Origin: Prevotella sp.
GTDB lineage: Bacteria > Bacteroidota > Bacteroidia > Bacteroidales > Bacteroidaceae
Assembly (NCBI GenBank): GCA_016281055.1
Contig: JAEEHW010000017.1
Coordinates: forward strand, 1 to 36,792
DNA length: 36,792 nucleotides
Direction: 5' to 3'
Part shown: piece by piece, positions 15,484-23,780 of the stretch
How the letters are laid out: each line of letters starts with the position of its first letter
Numbering within the stretch: position 1 is the stretch's first letter
Translations under genes and position numbers: made by a program
Notes under the pieces: generated by a model
Database searches by the model: none
Seen by the model: only the letters and a program-made list of their open reading frames with translations
Told to the model about the DNA's origin: nothing

Positions 15484-16451
15484 TTGTCAAACAGTTTTTT
15501 CTTCTCCTCCTCGGTAAGCGATGAGTAGCCCGAGCGGCGTATCTTGTCGAGTATCTTGTCTATCTCAGCCTCACGCTGTTTCTGCGCCTCCTCGTTTTTC
15601 TTCTTCTCCTCGTTGCGGCGGGCATTGTATTCCCAGTCCTTCTGTCGGTCGGAGGTAGTGTTGCGGTGTCCGTATTTCAGGTCGTCGTCAGCATCGTTGT
15701 TCTTGTCAAGGTGCAGCCAGCTGCGTATGCGGCCGAGGATTGTCTTGGAGTCATCCTTCACCTCGTAGCCGTCCCAGCCGTTGAAACCCGGCTTCGTCCT
15801 GCGCCAAACCCTGAGCAGCAGGAAACCGAAGAGCATACCCCCGAGGTGAGCCATATGGGCTATGCCATCACCGTTCTGCATCAGTGCCAGTCCCACCTCG
15901 ATGGCGGCATAACCGATGACAAACCACTTGGCCTTGATAGGCACGGGCAGTGGGAAGATAAACATACGCTCCTCCGGATATGTCATGCCGAAAGCCAACA
16001 GTATGCCATAGATGCTGCCCGAAGCGCCCACGGTAGTGAGGGCATTGAGTGATATACGATCTATATCGGTGAGATTCATCATGTCGGACATCGTGGCTCC
16101 CAGACTTGCCATAATGGAATACACCTGTATGAACTGAGTTATTTCCTGACACAATGCAGCACCCAGTCCGCACACCATATAATATATAAGGAAACGCTTC
16201 TCGCCAAACGTGCGCTCTATCACACTGCCAAACATCCACAGGGCAAACATATTGAAAAAGATATGCTCAAGCGATGCATGCATGAACATATATGTCACAA
16301 CCTGATACAGACGGAAATCGGTAGCCTGAAAATAATGCAGACCGAAAATATCATTGAGGTCGATGCCTCTTCCACCCAAAACGAGGTATGCCAAATAGCA
16401 TATCACGTTAATGATGAGCAGATTTTTCGTTATCGTTGGTATTTGTCTCAT
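15480..16451 (-). CDS. Rhomboid family intramembrane serine protease
   Basis: A 323-residue protein with six or so membrane segments. The rhomboid signatures are HASLEHIFFNMFALWMFG (about 58-75), VGASGSIYG with predicted nucleophile Ser144, and IAHMAHLGGMLFG with predicted catalytic His202. After the membrane domain comes a soluble tail of about 100 residues, highly charged and coiled-coil-like (NARRNEEKKKNEEAQKQREAEIDKILDKIRRSG). Rhomboids cut transmembrane helices near the membrane surface. The ATG at 16451 is chosen because a -7 box lies at 16468-16461; the longer frame would begin upstream of it. First gene of an operon with the EEP protein; substrate unknown. Confidence 0.88.
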   Translation of the reverse strand: MRQIPTITKNLLIINVICYLAYLVLGGRGIDLNDIFGLHYFQATDFRLYQVVTYMFMHASLEHIFFNMFALWMFGSVIERTFGEKRFLIYYMVCGLGAALCQEITQFIQVYSIMASLGATMSDMMNLTDIDRISLNALTTVGASGSIYGILLAFGMTYPEERMFIFPLPVPIKAKWFVIGYAAIEVGLALMQNGDGIAHMAHLGGMLFGFLLLRVWRRTKPGFNGWDGYEVKDDSKTILGRIRSWLHLDKNNDADDDLKYGHRNTTSDRQKDWEYNARRNEEKKKNEEAQKQREAEIDKILDKIRRSGYSSLTEEEKKKLFDK

Positions 16452-16460
16452 AATTACGCA

Positions 16461-16468
16461 CAAAATTA
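16461..16468 (-). promoter_or_regulatory. -7 box of the rhomboid operon
   Basis: Minus-strand TAATTTTG 9 bp before the chosen ATG, implying a leader of only a few bases. No clear -33 box. Confidence 0.5.
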
Positions 16469-16551
16469 CAAAAAAAGGGCCATAAAACCTTGAAATATAA
16501 CGCAAAATAGCAGTTTTTTCGTGATTTTATGCATTTTTTTCATAAAAACGC

Positions 16552-16581
16552 TTGCAATATAGAATAAAAATATTAACTTTG
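16552..16581 (+). promoter_or_regulatory. Promoter of the HU gene
   Basis: TTG (16552-16554) and TAACTTTG (16574-16581) with 19 bp between; leader about 65 nt. Confidence 0.75.
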
Positions 16582-16653
16582 CATTGTATAATTAATTCAA
16601 ACATTTAAAAACGGTATTATAAATTAGTACTAATTTAAACATTTACGTAAATC

Positions 16654-16914
16654 ATGAACAAGACAGAACTCGTAAAGAAGATTGCAGAGAAGGCTGAGGT
16701 TTCTCAGGCTCAGGCAAAGTCAGTTCTCGAGGCTACCCTCGAGTCAGTTAAGGAAGCACTCCAGGCAGGTGACGCTGTTCAGCTCATCGGTTTCGGTACT
16801 TTCAGTGTTGCTGAGCGTGCAGCTCGCACAGGTAAGAACCCACGTACAGGTGAGAAGATTACTATCCCTGCAAAGAAGGTTGCCAAGTTCAAGGCTGGTG
16901 CTGGTCTTATCTAA
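16654..16914 (+). CDS. HU-family DNA-binding protein
   Basis: An 86-residue protein of the usual HU length. It opens MNKTELVKKIAEKAEVSQAQAKSVLEA (the helical dimerisation half) and contains the family signature GFGTFSVAERAARTGKNPRTGEKITIPAKK, which forms the beta arms that grip DNA, with the conserved RNPxTG-like proline turn as KNPRTG. HU bends and compacts DNA and helps recombination and replication. Codon use is strongly biased (GCA, AAG, GTT), as expected for a highly expressed gene. Transcribed alone between a good promoter and a strong terminator. Confidence 0.95.
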   Translation: MNKTELVKKIAEKAEVSQAQAKSVLEATLESVKEALQAGDAVQLIGFGTFSVAERAARTGKNPRTGEKITIPAKKVAKFKAGAGLI

Positions 16915-16941
16915 TCTGAAAACTGTAATCAAAAAACTACC

Positions 16942-16974
16942 CCCCCGCCGTCATCACGGCGGGGGATGTTTTTT
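16942..16974 (+). terminator. Terminator of the HU gene
   Basis: CCCCCGCCG and CGGCGGGGG (16942-16965, 6-base loop) followed by a T run: a textbook rho-independent terminator. Confidence 0.92.
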
Positions 16975-16996
16975 TAAGAACCCACCTTGAAAGAAT

Positions 16997-17908
16997 ATGA
17001 CAGACTTCATATCACGCTTCCGCCGGCACCTCAGACTGCTCAAGGGTGTGTCGCCAAACACACTGGAAGCCTACATGCACGATGTGGGCAAACTCATCAC
17101 ATGGTGCAGCGACGAAGGGCGCGATATAACAACACTGTCACTCAACGACCTCGAGACATTCTCGGCATCACTGCACGACCTCGGCATTGCGCCTTCGTCA
17201 CACGCACGGATACTGTGCGGAATAAGGGCATTCTACCATTTCCTCACACTCGACGGATACATAGACCAGGACCCCAGCGAACTGCTTGAGTCGCCGGTGC
17301 AAAACAAATACCTGCCGGAGGTGCTGTCAACCACAGAGGTGGACATGCTGGAACAAGCCATAGACCTGACGAAATGGGAAGGACACCGCAACAGGGCCAT
17401 CATAGAGACACTGTTCTCGTGCGGACTGCGCGTGTCGGAACTCGTCACGCTGACACTCTCTAATATATATGAGGAGGAGGGATTCATACGCATCATGGGC
17501 AAAGGGGCGAAAGAACGCCTCGTGCCAATATCGCAAAGGGCGCTGAAGGAACTGCATCTGTGGTATGCCGACCGCAGGCAGATGAAGATAAAGCCCGGCG
17601 AAGAAGACTACGTGTTTCTAAACAGAAGGGGAGCACACCTGACACGCACCATGATACTCATCATGGTAAAGCAATACGCCATACAGGCAGGAATAAAGAA
17701 AACCATATCACCACACACACTGCGACACTCGTTTGCCACAGCACTGCTCGAAGGAGGTGCCTCACTGAGAGCCATACAGGCCATGCTCGGACATGAGAGC
17801 ATCGGAACAACAGAGATATACACACATATAGACATGACAACTCTCAGAACAGAGATAGAACAACACCACCCACGCAACATAAAAAACATTTGCACAACTG
17901 AAAAATAA
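16997..17908 (+). CDS. xerD: Tyrosine recombinase XerD
   Basis: A 303-residue protein of XerC/D length. The N-terminal SAM-like domain (FRRHLRLLKGVSPNTLEAYMHD) is followed by the catalytic domain. The active-site residues are visible: Arg145 in CGLRVSELV, a lysine in GKGAKERLVPI, HTLRH (His241, Arg244), GHESIGTTEIY with His266, and nucleophile Tyr275. XerC/XerD resolve chromosome dimers at dif during division. The length, the lack of extra domains and the housekeeping neighbours suggest the cellular XerD, not a phage or transposon integrase. It starts 23 bp after the HU terminator and no promoter box was found there. Confidence 0.88.
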   Translation: MTDFISRFRRHLRLLKGVSPNTLEAYMHDVGKLITWCSDEGRDITTLSLNDLETFSASLHDLGIAPSSHARILCGIRAFYHFLTLDGYIDQDPSELLESPVQNKYLPEVLSTTEVDMLEQAIDLTKWEGHRNRAIIETLFSCGLRVSELVTLTLSNIYEEEGFIRIMGKGAKERLVPISQRALKELHLWYADRRQMKIKPGEEDYVFLNRRGAHLTRTMILIMVKQYAIQAGIKKTISPHTLRHSFATALLEGGASLRAIQAMLGHESIGTTEIYTHIDMTTLRTEIEQHHPRNIKNICTTEK

Positions 17909-17920
17909 TTGCTAACTTTG
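17889..17920 (+). promoter_or_regulatory. Promoter of argH
   Basis: TTTG (17889-17892) inside the end of xerD and TAACTTTG (17913-17920) just after it, spaced by 20 bp. The leader of about 90 nt contains the 9-bp repeats below. Confidence 0.75.
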
Positions 17921-17937
17921 CACTCTGATTAATCTCC

Positions 17938-17991
17938 GAGTATTCGGAGTACTCGGAATATTCGGAGTACTTAGATTACTCTGATAACTCC
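17938..17991 (+). repeat. 9-bp minisatellite in the argH leader
   Basis: Six consecutive 9-bp units of the form GAGTATTCG (GAGTACTCG, GAATATTCG and so on), decaying toward the right. The same unit type, with the same 9-bp period, is found inside the DUF4230 coding region at 21742-21822. Confidence 0.75.
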
Positions 17992-18018
17992 GACAACCAT
18001 AAAAAACAACTATAAAAA

Positions 18019-19362
18019 ATGAAACTCTGGTCAAAAGGTTTTGAAATAAACAAGGAGATAGAGCGCTTCACAGTGGGCAGAGACCGCGAGATGGACCTCT
18101 ATCTGGCTAAGTACGACGTCATGGGCTCCATGGCGCATATCACCATGCTCAACAGCATCGGACTGATTGCTGACAACGAGCTGCCGCTGCTGCTCAAGGA
18201 ACTGCGCAAGATATACGACATCTGCGAGCGAGGCGAGTTCGTCATCGAAGACGACATCGAGGATGTGCACTCACAGGTGGAGCTGATGCTCACACGCGCA
18301 CTGGGCGACATGGGAAAGAAAATACACTCCGGACGCTCACGCAACGACCAGGTGCTCGTTGACCTTAAACTCTTCACCCGCGCACGTCTGCGTGAGGTGG
18401 TGACAGAGGTAAAGTCTCTCTTCGACGAACTCATACAGCAGAGCGAGGCAACGAAAGACGTGCTGATGCCGGGATATACACATCTGCAGATAGCCATGCC
18501 ATCATCATTCGGACTGTGGTTTGGCGCATACGCCGAGTCGCTTACCGACGATATGCTCTACCTGCAGGCCGCATACCGCATGACCAACCGCAACCCTCTG
18601 GGCTCTGCTGCCGGCTACGGTTCGTCGTTTCCGCTGAACAGACAGATGACCACTGACCTGCTGGGCTTCGACACCATGAACTACAACGTGGTGTATGCGC
18701 AGATGGGACGCGGAAAGATGGAACGCAACGTGGCGTTCTCCATTGCCGGACTGGCCGGCACGATGGCAAAGATGGCTTTCGATGCCTGCATGTTCAATTC
18801 GCAGAACTTCCAGTTTGTGAAACTGCCGAAGGAGTGCACCACAGGTTCAAGCATCATGCCGCACAAGAAAAACCCCGATGTATTTGAACTCATCAGGGCA
18901 AAATGCAACAAACTGCAGTCATTGCCTACACAGGTGACGATGATACAGAACAACCTGCCATGCGGATATTTCCGCGACCTGCAGATAATAAAAGAGGTGT
19001 TCCTGCCTGCCTTCGACGAACTGCTCGACTGCCTGCGCATGACTGCCTACATTATTAATAAGATGGAGGTGCGCCGCGACATTCTGGACAACCCGATGTA
19101 TGACGCCATCTTCTCTGTTGAGGAGGTGAACCGTCTGGCTGCCGAGGGTATGCCGTTCCGTGATGCCTACAAGAAGGTGGGACTCGACATCGAGGCCGGC
19201 AACTTCACTCCAAACAAAGACATACACCACACTCACGAGGGCAGCATAGGCAACCTGTGCAACGACCGTATCAATGCCCTGATGCAGTCGCTGCTTGACG
19301 GTTTCCACTTCGAGCGTGTTGACAATGCCGAAAAGGCGCTGCTCGAGACTGGGAGGGGATGA
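18019..19362 (+). CDS. argH: Argininosuccinate lyase
   Basis: A 447-residue protein of the fumarase/aspartase superfamily. It carries the diagnostic loop TGSSIMPHKKNP (about 275-286), HSGRSRNDQV (about 103-112) and PGYTHLQIAMPSS with the conserved catalytic-region histidine. ArgH splits argininosuccinate into arginine and fumarate, the last step of arginine synthesis. Bacteroidetes ArgH has AMPSS where many bacteria have AQP, as here. No other arg genes adjoin it; it has its own promoter and terminator. Confidence 0.95.
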   Translation: MKLWSKGFEINKEIERFTVGRDREMDLYLAKYDVMGSMAHITMLNSIGLIADNELPLLLKELRKIYDICERGEFVIEDDIEDVHSQVELMLTRALGDMGKKIHSGRSRNDQVLVDLKLFTRARLREVVTEVKSLFDELIQQSEATKDVLMPGYTHLQIAMPSSFGLWFGAYAESLTDDMLYLQAAYRMTNRNPLGSAAGYGSSFPLNRQMTTDLLGFDTMNYNVVYAQMGRGKMERNVAFSIAGLAGTMAKMAFDACMFNSQNFQFVKLPKECTTGSSIMPHKKNPDVFELIRAKCNKLQSLPTQVTMIQNNLPCGYFRDLQIIKEVFLPAFDELLDCLRMTAYIINKMEVRRDILDNPMYDAIFSVEEVNRLAAEGMPFRDAYKKVGLDIEAGNFTPNKDIHHTHEGSIGNLCNDRINALMQSLLDGFHFERVDNAEKALLETGRG

Positions 19363-19374
19363 AACGTATATATT

Positions 19375-19424
19375 GGAGTTAAGGGGAGTTAGAGGGTAAC
19401 TACCCTCTAACTCCCCTTAACTCC
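19375..19424. terminator. Perfect 24-bp palindrome between argH and the HerA-like gene
   Basis: Arms 19375-19398 and 19401-19424 are exact reverse complements with 2 bases between, built of GGAGTTA/GGGGAGTTA units. It ends about 10 bp before the stop of the convergent gene and can terminate both. The GGGGAGT composition resembles the repeats at 32651-32828. Confidence 0.75.
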
Positions 19425-19435
19425 CAAAAATCAAA

Positions 19436-20989
19436 TTACTTTATCAAATTTCCGAGAATGTCACGGGTAATGGTTCGTGTCACAGAACTTGTGGCGTTCT
19501 TTGCTACACGTCCGGTGATTGAAGTGTTCGACTTTGTCTTCTTACCAGTAATCTTATCACTGACGTATGTACCAAGAAGGGCAGCTAAAGTTCCGGTGAT
19601 AGCTGTTATGATGCCCTTCCATATCTTCTTCATCAGTCCGGGCTTAGCCTTCTCCTTTGCCTCCTTCTTTGCCTCTTCCTCTTCAGCAGCGGCGGCAGCC
19701 TGACTCTCTGTCTCGGCAAGCAACTGCTCAAAAGCACTCTCACGATCCACCGGCGTGTCATACTTGCCATAGATGTTGCTGCGCTTGATGATGTCGATAC
19801 GCTGACCTTCACTCACTGCACCTATCTGTGACAATGGGAACAACACCTTGGCACGCTGTACCACTGACGGAGCACCCTGCTCGTCAAGGAAGCTGACAAG
19901 TGCCTCACCAGTCTCAAGGTTCATGATGGCCTCATCGGTCTTAAATGACGGATTAGGACGGAATGTGTCAGCAGCCGTCTTGACAGCCTTCTGGTCTTTC
20001 GGAGTATAGGCACGCAAAGCATGCTGCACACGGTTGCTCAGCTGTCCCAGTATGATTTCAGGAATGTCGGCAGGACTCTGAGTGATGAAATATATGCCTA
20101 CGCCCTTTGAACGTATCAGACGGATAACCTGCTCTATCTTGTCGAGCAAAGCCTTCGACGTACCATCGAAAAGCATGTGTGCCTCGTCGAAGAAGAATAC
20201 GAGTTTCGGCAACTCCTGATCACCTACCTCCGGCAAAGTGCTGTAGAGTTCAGACAACAGCCACAGAAGGAATGTAGAATAGAGCTTTGGCTGAAGCATC
20301 AACTTGTCGGCAGCCAGCACATTCATAATACCCCTGCCGCCCTCTGTCTGCATAAGGTCGAAGATGTCAAATGACGGTTCACCAAAGAACTTGTCGGCAC
20401 CCTGGTTCTCCAACTGCAATAGCGCACGCTGTATAGCACCGATGGTAGGCACCGAGATGTTACCGTATTTCGTGGTATAGTCCTTGGCATTCTTTGATAC
20501 CCAGTCGAGCATGGAACGCAGGTCTTTCAAGTCGAGGAGCAGCAGTCCGCGCTCATCGGCTATGCGGAATACGATGTTAAGCACACCATCCTGAGTCTCG
20601 TTAAGTCCCATGAGACGTGACAGCAACTGTGGTCCCATCTGTGATATGGTAGCGCGCATGGGGTGTCCCTGCTCACCAAAGACATCAAAGAATCTTACCG
20701 GACAAGCCTGGAACTCTGGGTTCTCTATGCCAAACTCCGGCATACGCTTCTCTATGAAGCTACTCATCTGGCCTACCTGTGATATACCACTCAGGTCACC
20801 TTTCATATCAGCCATGAAACATGGCACGCCAGCCTGACAGAAAGTCTCTGCCATCACCTGCAGCGTTACTGTCTTACCCGTACCCGTGGCACCGGCAATT
20901 AGTCCATGACGATTGGCCATCTTGCCTATTATCGACAGCGCCCCTGCCTCGCAGTGAGCAATGTAAAGTCCTCTTTCTTTGTCGTACAT
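19436..20989 (-). CDS. HerA-like P-loop ATPase (DUF853 family)
   Basis: A 517-residue protein with Walker A GATGTGKT (33-40), KLVFFFDEAHMLFDG as Walker B (about 262-276), an RSKGVGIYFITQSPADIP sensor segment and an LSNRVQHALRAYTPKDQ arginine-finger region. These are features of the DUF853/HerA-FtsK branch of hexameric ATPases (E. coli YjgR-like), which move DNA or other polymers. The last 60 residues are unlike the core: a lysine-rich linker, a glycine-rich hydrophobic stretch (GIITAITGTLAALLGTYV) and a Ser/Thr-rich tail. These suggest membrane contact. It is the last gene of an operon with two membrane-anchored DUF4230 proteins, which fits a membrane-linked role. The true substrate is unknown. 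Confidence 0.85.
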   Translation of the reverse strand: MYDKERGLYIAHCEAGALSIIGKMANRHGLIAGATGTGKTVTLQVMAETFCQAGVPCFMADMKGDLSGISQVGQMSSFIEKRMPEFGIENPEFQACPVRFFDVFGEQGHPMRATISQMGPQLLSRLMGLNETQDGVLNIVFRIADERGLLLLDLKDLRSMLDWVSKNAKDYTTKYGNISVPTIGAIQRALLQLENQGADKFFGEPSFDIFDLMQTEGGRGIMNVLAADKLMLQPKLYSTFLLWLLSELYSTLPEVGDQELPKLVFFFDEAHMLFDGTSKALLDKIEQVIRLIRSKGVGIYFITQSPADIPEIILGQLSNRVQHALRAYTPKDQKAVKTAADTFRPNPSFKTDEAIMNLETGEALVSFLDEQGAPSVVQRAKVLFPLSQIGAVSEGQRIDIIKRSNIYGKYDTPVDRESAFEQLLAETESQAAAAAEEEEAKKEAKEKAKPGLMKKIWKGIITAITGTLAALLGTYVSDKITGKKTKSNTSITGRVAKNATSSVTRTITRDILGNLIK

Positions 20990-21024
20990 AATATTGCTAA
21001 GTTAAGTTATAAGTTGATTTATTT

Positions 21025-21843
21025 TTATTGGTTTTTTTTATTCAGTATTTTCTCAAGGAACAACCTCACCTGCATGTCTGCAGTCTTCTGCGCACGCTCC
21101 ATGTTCTCTGGCGTCAGGCACCGCTGCCTCATTGCTGCCTTGGCACGCTCTGCCAGAGCCTGACGGTCGGCGTTGCTCCATTTTCCGCTTTCGATGAACG
21201 GCTGTGTGCGTGTTTCATCAAGGAAATCATCATCAAGCAGTTTCACTGGTGGCAAATCAAGGATGATGGAGTCTCCGTCGGTGCGAATCCATTCACCCTC
21301 GCACTGCGAGAAATCAATGCCTATACGCAGCGTTCCGTAATAAATACGGATGAGTTCATCATCAGTAAAGAATCCCTTGCGGACGGTATCCACCATCTCC
21401 TCGTCACTGATTGAAAGGAATTCCCACTGACCTATCTTCTTTACCTCTGTCAGCACATTGGGAGTTATCTCTATGCCCTTGTTGATACCGAAGTCTATGC
21501 CGAATGGTGCATCTGACTCCCTCGTGCAGCGCACCATCAATACTGCCACGACAGCTGCAGCTATAAGTGCCATGAATATGAGCGATACAATCTTGTGGCG
21601 CCACATTCCCTTGAGCAGTTTCCAAAGCATACGCAACAACCACCATATCAGTTTGAAGAATCCTGCGATAATGCCGAGCAACAGGCCACGCTTCTTCTCA
21701 ACTTGCACCTCTTCCTGCTCGATAGAGTCATTGTCGGTGGTCGGAGTGGTCAGAGTATTCTGAATATTCGGAGTATTCGGATCATTCGGAGTATTCGGAG
21801 TACTCTGAATATTCTGATCATTCTCTATCAATCCATTATCCAT
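21025..21843 (-). CDS. DUF4230 protein with repeat-encoded N-terminus and membrane anchor
   Basis: A 272-residue protein. Residues 1-40 are low-complexity (repeated NTP/NDP/NIQ tripeptides), encoded by the 9-bp minisatellite at 21742-21822. Residues about 50-105 hold a tryptophan-rich amphipathic segment (FKLIWWLLRMLWKLLKGMW) and one membrane helix (SLIFMALIAAAVVAVLMV). The remainder is a DUF4230 domain (NVLTEVKKIGQWEFLSISDEEMVD ... GTLRIGIDFSQ ... SIILDLPPVKLLDDDFLDE), facing the periplasm by prediction. Function of DUF4230 is unknown. It overlaps the upstream DUF4230 gene by 16 nt and precedes the HerA-like gene by 35 bp. Confidence 0.8.
   Translation of the reverse strand: MDNGLIENDQNIQSTPNTPNDPNTPNIQNTLTTPTTDNDSIEQEEVQVEKKRGLLLGIIAGFFKLIWWLLRMLWKLLKGMWRHKIVSLIFMALIAAAVVAVLMVRCTRESDAPFGIDFGINKGIEITPNVLTEVKKIGQWEFLSISDEEMVDTVRKGFFTDDELIRIYYGTLRIGIDFSQCEGEWIRTDGDSIILDLPPVKLLDDDFLDETRTQPFIESGKWSNADRQALAERAKAAMRQRCLTPENMERAQKTADMQVRLFLEKILNKKNQ
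21742..21822 (-). repeat. 9-bp minisatellite inside a coding region
   Basis: Nine 9-bp units of the form CGGAGTATT on the plus strand, each read as three codons (Asn-Thr-Pro and variants) on the minus strand. Length changes would keep the frame. Confidence 0.75.
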
Positions 21844-22490
21844 GTCAGTCCTCCTTTCTCTTCACTTGGTTCTACAAATGATATGACAATATTCTCCTGC
21901 TTTATGCCGAGCATGGAGATTAGCGGCAACAGTTGCGTGGCTGCCGAACGACGTGCAGTGGACAGTATGCCGAGATTGGGAATGTCGCTGATGATATTCT
22001 CACGTCCCTGCTTCTCATATAATGCCAGTTCCTCATCAGAGAAGTCACTGCGTATGATAGAGACATATTTCTTTATTCCATCATGGTCTATCTTGCTAGA
22101 TGTCATCACTACATGTGGGTTTGGCAGGTTGATATACACCTTGCCGCCTTCGCTGCGCACATCCTCGTCAGAAAATTCGCTGAAATCAATGTAAGCCTTC
22201 AGTGTGGCATCGATGGGTATCGCCACCTTGCGTCTGCCTCCAGGCAACTGCACGCTGACTTTCTTTCCCAATATACTGGCCGACACCTGCGAAGTATCGC
22301 TGTGGGTTACAATCTTGTGAACCTTGTACTCGGCAGTATAGAGCCTCGAACACTCCTTTATCTGTTGCACCATCATGGGTATGGTATCAATATAGCGTCC
22401 GTCCTCTGCCACCTCGTTGGGAGCATGCTTGCAGGCAATTACTGCCATGAGCATGACGAATACATAGATTATAGGAAACTTTCTTGTCAT
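21828..22490 (-). CDS. DUF4230 lipoprotein
   Basis: A 220-residue protein with a lipobox-like signal (MLMAVIACKHAP, Cys20). The body is a DUF4230 domain: MMVQQIKECSRLYTAEYKVHKIV, then KKVSVQLPGGRRKVAIPIDATLKAYIDFSEF, VYINLPNPHVVMTSSKIDHD. Compared with the next gene, the parts come in the same order, so the two are paralogues with different anchors (lipid here, a membrane helix there). Its 3' end overlaps the start of the next gene by 16 nt, implying coupled translation. Confidence 0.8.
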   Translation of the reverse strand: MTRKFPIIYVFVMLMAVIACKHAPNEVAEDGRYIDTIPMMVQQIKECSRLYTAEYKVHKIVTHSDTSQVSASILGKKVSVQLPGGRRKVAIPIDATLKAYIDFSEFSDEDVRSEGGKVYINLPNPHVVMTSSKIDHDGIKKYVSIIRSDFSDEELALYEKQGRENIISDIPNLGILSTARRSAATQLLPLISMLGIKQENIVISFVEPSEEKGGLTWIMD

Positions 22491-22527
22491 ATTGTTTGAT
22501 TATTGCTTTCTGATTTATGGTTGTTGG

Positions 22528-23559
22528 TCAGTGTTTCAACAAAGCGTTGGTAGGTACGCTGCGTGATACTACCTTGCCGTCTTTCAATTTCAGATTGTCA
22601 GGTATATTGTTGAGTCCCAGCGTACGCAACAACGGTGACTCCCACATTTTTCCATCACAGATGGTGGTGAGTTCCGTAGCATTATTGTTGCGAAGGCTTC
22701 TCATGCACTGTACCGTGTCAGCATCAAGACAGATGGTAAGCACATTCCCTACCTTTGCCGAGTCAGCGGCATGGGATTGGTTTGATGCCACCTGCCGCAG
22801 CATGTTCTGACTTTCATAATTCCATGACGACCACAACATGATGATTGAAGTGCCTTGCATAAACGATGCAGAGGAAACCTGATGGCCATTGACATCCTTT
22901 GCGGTAAATGCCGGCAGCCTGTCTCCCATGCCCAGTTCTCCGATGCTGTTCATTGCCGTCATCAGTCGCATGGCACTCACACTGCCGTTACTTTTCTGCA
23001 TTATCTCCTTGAGCAATATGCGCGCCTTCTTGTAGTCCGGCTTCGTACAAGTTATGAAATGTTCCAACAGGAGCCACTGCGCTGCAGTGCTTTCAGGGTG
23101 GTCATGTATGAAATGCTCAGCCTGTCGCTTCATCTCCGGCGGCGACATCTTCTCTGTGTCCTTACGCCACTGGGTGAAGAGTTCGTTGTCGTCCGTACCA
23201 GTTATCTCCGTAGCGGAGAGATGTGCCGCATTGCCGTCGATGTCTATTGATGCACCGGGCTCCACAAACACTGGTAATGTAGTGAAGTTTGGAAATACTA
23301 TCACCACCGTGCCCTTCTGTGTCATGGCTTTCTCATATACGAAGCGACCGCCCTGCACATGTATGGTGTCTATGCCCTGTATGGCACCGTCGGGACTATA
23401 TACATAAAAGTCCGCCTGGTTCATGCTGAGCAATCGTCCTTCTATGGAGAAACCGTTTGAATTGCTTGTGCAGGCAGTAAACGACAAAGCAAGAATAGCC
23501 ACGGCAAACATTGCTGCCGTGACTATTCTTGCTTTTATGAATCTTTCATCCATAGTCAT
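22528..23559 (-). CDS. Lipoprotein with DUF4369-like and thioredoxin-fold domains, lacking the CxxC
   Basis: A 343-residue protein with a signal sequence ending LALSFTACTSNS (likely lipidated Cys30). Residues about 35-120 resemble the DUF4369 beta domain that precedes Bacteroidetes redoxins (FSIEGRLLSMNQADFYVYSPDG). Residues about 205-343 have the AhpC/TSA/TlpA layout: GDRLPAFTAKDVNGHQVSSASFMQGTSIIMLWSSWNYESQNML. The usual W-C-x-x-C after the strand is replaced by WSSWNYES, so it cannot form the redox disulfide. GLNNIPDNLKLKDG still gives the cis-proline loop. It may be a chaperone-like or structural relative. First protein gene of the operon, 53 bp after tRNA-Leu. Confidence 0.75.
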   Translation of the reverse strand: MTMDERFIKARIVTAAMFAVAILALSFTACTSNSNGFSIEGRLLSMNQADFYVYSPDGAIQGIDTIHVQGGRFVYEKAMTQKGTVVIVFPNFTTLPVFVEPGASIDIDGNAAHLSATEITGTDDNELFTQWRKDTEKMSPPEMKRQAEHFIHDHPESTAAQWLLLEHFITCTKPDYKKARILLKEIMQKSNGSVSAMRLMTAMNSIGELGMGDRLPAFTAKDVNGHQVSSASFMQGTSIIMLWSSWNYESQNMLRQVASNQSHAADSAKVGNVLTICLDADTVQCMRSLRNNNATELTTICDGKMWESPLLRTLGLNNIPDNLKLKDGKVVSRSVPTNALLKH

Positions 23560-23612
23560 CTTCAGTTCATTGTTAATAGTTTCTGCTCAAAAAATCATGA
23601 ACTGTTTCTTTG

Positions 23613-23698
23613 TGCCGCGAGCGGGACTCGAACCCGCACGACCGTTTCGGGTCAAGGGATTTTAAGTCCCTCGTGTCTACCAATTCCACCATTGCGGC
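23613..23698 (-). tRNA. tRNA-Leu (anticodon TAA)
   Basis: 86 nt with a long variable arm (GACC-loop-GGTC), anticodon loop CTTAAAA, canonical T-arm GCGGG-TTCGAGT-CCCGC and discriminator A; CCA is not encoded. The acceptor stem has one A-C mismatch (position 6 with 67), the other six pairs being good. Confidence 0.95.
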
Positions 23699-23729
23699 AG
23701 CCGTGTGTCAGCTTGATAAAAGCCGAATG

Positions 23730-23761
23730 CAAAGGTACTCATATTTGCTGAGATGAGCAAA
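23730..23761 (-). promoter_or_regulatory. Promoter of tRNA-Leu
   Basis: TACCTTTG (23737-23730) with TTTG 20 bp upstream (23761-23758). No separate promoter is evident between the tRNA and the redoxin gene, so the operon may share it. Confidence 0.75.
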
Positions 23762-23780
23762 TGTTTTTACGTTTTTTAAC

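Noticed and set aside
16997..17908. XerD-like recombinase considered as the integrase of the tRNA-Met element
   Set aside because: It is about 10 kb away among housekeeping genes and has plain XerD features.
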